A DNA stretch of 64,000 nucleotides from Biomphalaria glabrata (lineage: Eukaryota > Mollusca > Gastropoda > Planorbidae). Below, piece by piece: positions 61,400 through 64,000 of this stretch; position 1 is the stretch's first letter, and every line of letters starts with the position of its first letter. Under the pieces are notes generated by a model. That model had not been told where the DNA came from. It made no database searches and was given only the letters and a program-made list of their open reading frames with translations. The stretch is taken from positions 10,174,001 to 10,238,000 of the forward strand of contig NC_074713.1 of assembly GCF_947242115.1 (NCBI RefSeq). Direction: 5' to 3'. Position numbers and translations under genes: made by a program.

Positions 61400-62120
61400 A
61401 TTTTAATTTGATTTATTTATTTTTAAATAATTTTATCATTTTTTCAGTTTGATTCTGGATGCTGTATGACATAATGTTAACCCAAAATGACAATGTTCAT
61501 AGACTTTGAAAAAAATTATTTTGAATTTTTTTGTTTCGTTTTTTGACAGACACCAAGAAATGGTAACTTAACTTTTAAAGAAGTTCGCATTTACTCAAGG
61601 CACAGTTTTATTTATCTGAAAAGAAATAATAAAAAACAAACAAACAAACTATAAATTGTTGATTTTTTGTGAATCTTTTTTCTTTATCTTCATCTATCCC
61701 TTACTCTGTAGAACCGTTGGGGCACGCACATGATCTGTCCTTTCCTCTATGTCTTTTGTCTTAAATATAATCTCTTTAATCTTTTTGTAGTTTAAAATTG
61801 TCTACTTACTGTTCGGCCCCCTTCGAAGTCTCCAAGGGACCAATGGACTAGGAAAAAGAAGAGTAGAGATCCAACTGATCACCTAAAAACTGCAGACCTC
61901 CCAGACAGTGTCGGTGGCACCTGGTGAGGTAGCTCAGGGTGTCATCCCTTCCCATCAACTTTCTTCAAATATGTTCCAATAAACACTATTGCCAGTTAGT
62001 TCTTTTTGTTGAACAAATACAGTGAGCTGATTACCTACTATTTTGATGTTTACTCAAATGATAAATGAGTGTCAATTCTAGTATAAATGAGAAATATGCT
62101 CATCTTCGACCATATTTAAG
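61400..62120. other. Intergenic; possible untranslated exon and LINE-like fragment
   Basis: At 61551 a strong acceptor (TTTGTTTCGTTTTTTGACAG) is followed by about 80 nt and AATAAA at about 61627, a possible last untranslated exon for CysD. 61690-61970 has AGAACCGTTGGGGCACGCACATGATCTG (as at 23500) and a GC-balanced block. Nothing firm. Confidence 0.3.
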
Positions 62121-62126
62121 GAGGAG

Positions 62127-62127
<1 letters not shown>

Positions 62128-62156
<29 letters not shown>
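62128..62156. repeat. (AT)n microsatellite
   Basis: About 14 AT dinucleotides. Confidence 0.9.
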
Positions 62157-62158
<2 letters not shown>

Positions 62159-62159
62159 C

Positions 62160-62965
62160 CAATTTTACAATGATATTGTTACGACTTTGGAGTAGGCTAA
62201 AGATAGTTAACTCACCGATTGTCAGGTCGCCGATATCCTTCTGGATGCAGAAGCACAATCCACTACGAACAGTCAATAATCCAAGTAATCGAAATAGTTT
62301 CACAGTCCTCCTAATCAAATGTACATACAACTATTCACAAAAACCGATTCAAGAAAAATACAATCCTCCGTTAAAAAAAAAATCCTCGATCATCCTAAAG
62401 TCTCTTCACACATTTTTCCTTAGTCAAGGTCATTTACGCCCAACGGCATAAACAAAAATCACTCTACTTTGCACGTGGAAACAAAAAATGGTTAGTCAGG
62501 GAGGAACAGGGTTACAACAATATTTAATTAGAAACAGACTTAACATCACCTGAACAGGTTTCTTTTGTTATACTTTAAAACAGAAGTGGTATAACGTTGT
62601 GCTTTGACATGTAAACTTAAACTACCATCTAGACGTGTCTAGGCATGTTTGGGCATATATCTAGAGATTTTAATATAATTATCTATTCCGATGTGTCTGC
62701 TTTTGCCAAGATATAATTTTTTTCAACTTGGTTGTCATCCCTAAAATGGTTTCACCCGGTGCGACCGCACCCTTCGCACCCCCCCCCCCTAGTGACACTA
62801 CTGCTCCCAGATACGTATCTCTCCCCAACAATGTCGATTAATATATTGCAGTAGACGGGCTAGGAAATTTTAAAAAATTAGCCCGCACAAGTAACTGGTT
62901 TCCCATGCGAACAGCATAGTGCACTATTGCCCACTAGTAGGCTTCTAATCCTGATCATAATCGCT
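62160..62965. other. Intergenic with a MITE-like end
   Basis: 62755-62806 (CACCCGGTGCGACCGCACCC... CTAGTGACACTACTG) resembles the end of the 24618 mini-element. The open frame 62065-62451 crosses the AT repeat and has no family match. Confidence 0.35.
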
Positions 62966-62969
62966 CTAC

Positions 62970-63284
62970 TTTATAGGTCTAGAGTACTCTAGACTATAGT
63001 TCTAGAAAATAGAATAGATCTATAGGCCTATATAGAATCTAGAGCTAGAATATATCTAGAATATAGAGCTAGACTAGATCTAGTAAATTTCTAGACTAGT
63101 TCTAGATGTAGTCTTGATATCTAGGTCTAGACCTAGTATCTAGACATTGGTCCCGTAGGGGTGTGTAAGGGGGGGGGTGCATACGCACTAGACTAGTTCT
63201 AGATGTAGTCTTGATATCTAGGTCTAGACCTAGTATCTAGACATTGGTCCCGTAGGGGTGTGTAAGGGGGGGGGGTGCATACGC
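62970..63284. repeat. CTAG-rich stretch with a 97-bp tandem duplication
   Basis: 62980-63150 is dense in TCTAGA/CTAGAT words. CTAGACTAGTTCTAGATGTA... GTGCATACGCA is repeated in tandem (63091-63187 and 63188-63285), with only one extra G in the G-run of the second unit. Confidence 0.85.
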
Positions 63285-63434
63285 ACCCCCCTGATTCTGA
63301 GTCAAATTCTAGCCTTTTTTTTTCGCACCATCAAATCAATTAAAATCTAAGTTGCAACTGAACAAGTAGTGCTTCCACTGATGACTAATGTACAGATGTA
63401 AAGATAAGTTAATCTGCTAGTAGACTAGCCTAGG

Positions 63435-64000
63435 CACGGGGTCGGAAACCTGCGACTCGCGAGCCACATGCGGCTCTTTCGATGTGAAGTTGCGTCTCTT
63501 TAGTTCCGTGCGCAAATATTATTTATTTTATCGAAAAATTTTTTTTTTAAAGTTCTAAATCGTCGTCACTTTTGTCAGTCCGCCATCGTCGGATGTTTCT
63601 ATGTAGGTTTCAATTCGCCTTCGACGCAAGACGAATTGACTGACGTCTTCACCACGTGCTTTGGCTGTGACGTAAATTTTTTTTTTCAAGTAAAAGAGTT
63701 AGAAGCGATTATCTTCTCAAACTTATAAGCAATCTACAAGTAACGCTAATCTGGCAAGCTTTGCAGTATCACTAGAAGTTGCACAAAAGGCTTACCATTT
63801 ACAGATGGTGAGTATCTCAAAGACTGCTTCCTACGTGCATCTGAAAAACTATTTCGTGCTATAAAAAACAAATGAGAAATCTTGAAAAAAAAATTGCCAC
63901 TATCCGCTAAAACAGTACAAGATAGATTAGTAAAATGTCTAAAAATGTAACATATTTGCAGATGGAAGCTATTCAACTTTCTTCTGTCTTATCACTTGCT
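63435..64000 (+). mobile_element. hAT transposon start (GTF2IRD2/SCAND3-like), runs off the window
   Basis: CACGGGGTCGGAAACCTGCGACTCGCGAGCC...GCGGCTCTTT is the known style of left terminus for this hAT group. From 63735, + frames give SNANLASFAVSLEVAQKA, then LPFTDGEYLKDCFLRASEKLFRAIKNK, then EILKKKLPLSAKTVQDRLVK, matching the transposase N-terminal half, with at least two stops or shifts. Inactive. Confidence 0.7.

Overview
This is a repeat-rich, AT-rich stretch of animal nuclear DNA with spliced genes and small exons. Its dispersed repeats (non-LTR retrotransposon tails ending in AAGATA-like units, antisense tRNA-derived SINEs, CTAGATCT-rich patches) look like a gastropod mollusc, probably a freshwater pulmonate snail. 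That assignment is inference from repeat style and not from a marker gene.

Host genes. I find four small spliced genes, all on the + strand, that encode secreted cystatin-fold proteins: CysA (1643-5629, 118 aa), CysB (10219-13650, 118 aa), CysC (24327-26395, 109 aa) and CysD (50874-54232, 102 aa). They share a signal peptide, phase-0 introns, a first intron that cuts the protease-binding loop, a 54-57 nt second exon and a 90-94 nt third exon with two cysteines. CysA keeps the QVVAG inhibitory loop. CysB has lost it but keeps the PW loop. CysC and CysD have lost both. The family therefore looks like a tandem array moving from protease inhibition towards other, unknown roles.

Repeats, region by region. 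1-714 is the end of a hAT-like element. 6-10 kb holds MITEs, SINEs and minisatellites. 13.7-24 kb is LINE remnants, a 1.1 kb minisatellite and four hAT MITEs or MITE-like elements. 26.6-31.7 kb holds a non-autonomous hAT split by a LINE and a MITE, then a 1.0 kb terminal-inverted-repeat element. 32756-38239 is a whole-looking Ty3/gypsy element on the minus strand with identical LTRs. 38.2-45.5 kb holds a 70-bp satellite and LINE/SINE pieces. 45.9-50.2 kb is a LINE interrupted by a BED-finger hAT element. 50.3-50.8 kb is an R2/NeSL-like LINE piece abutting CysD. 54384-57934 is a near-intact DNA transposon with TTAA flanks (Kolobok-like, 'Mutator-like transposase' domain), inserted 150 bp after the CysD stop. 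58-64 kb holds LINE pieces, a solo LTR inside a SINE and the start of another hAT element.

No rRNA genes, functional tRNA genes, CRISPR arrays or bacterial-type operons were seen. All calls come from reading the sequence. Family names rest on motif recognition, not on database searches.
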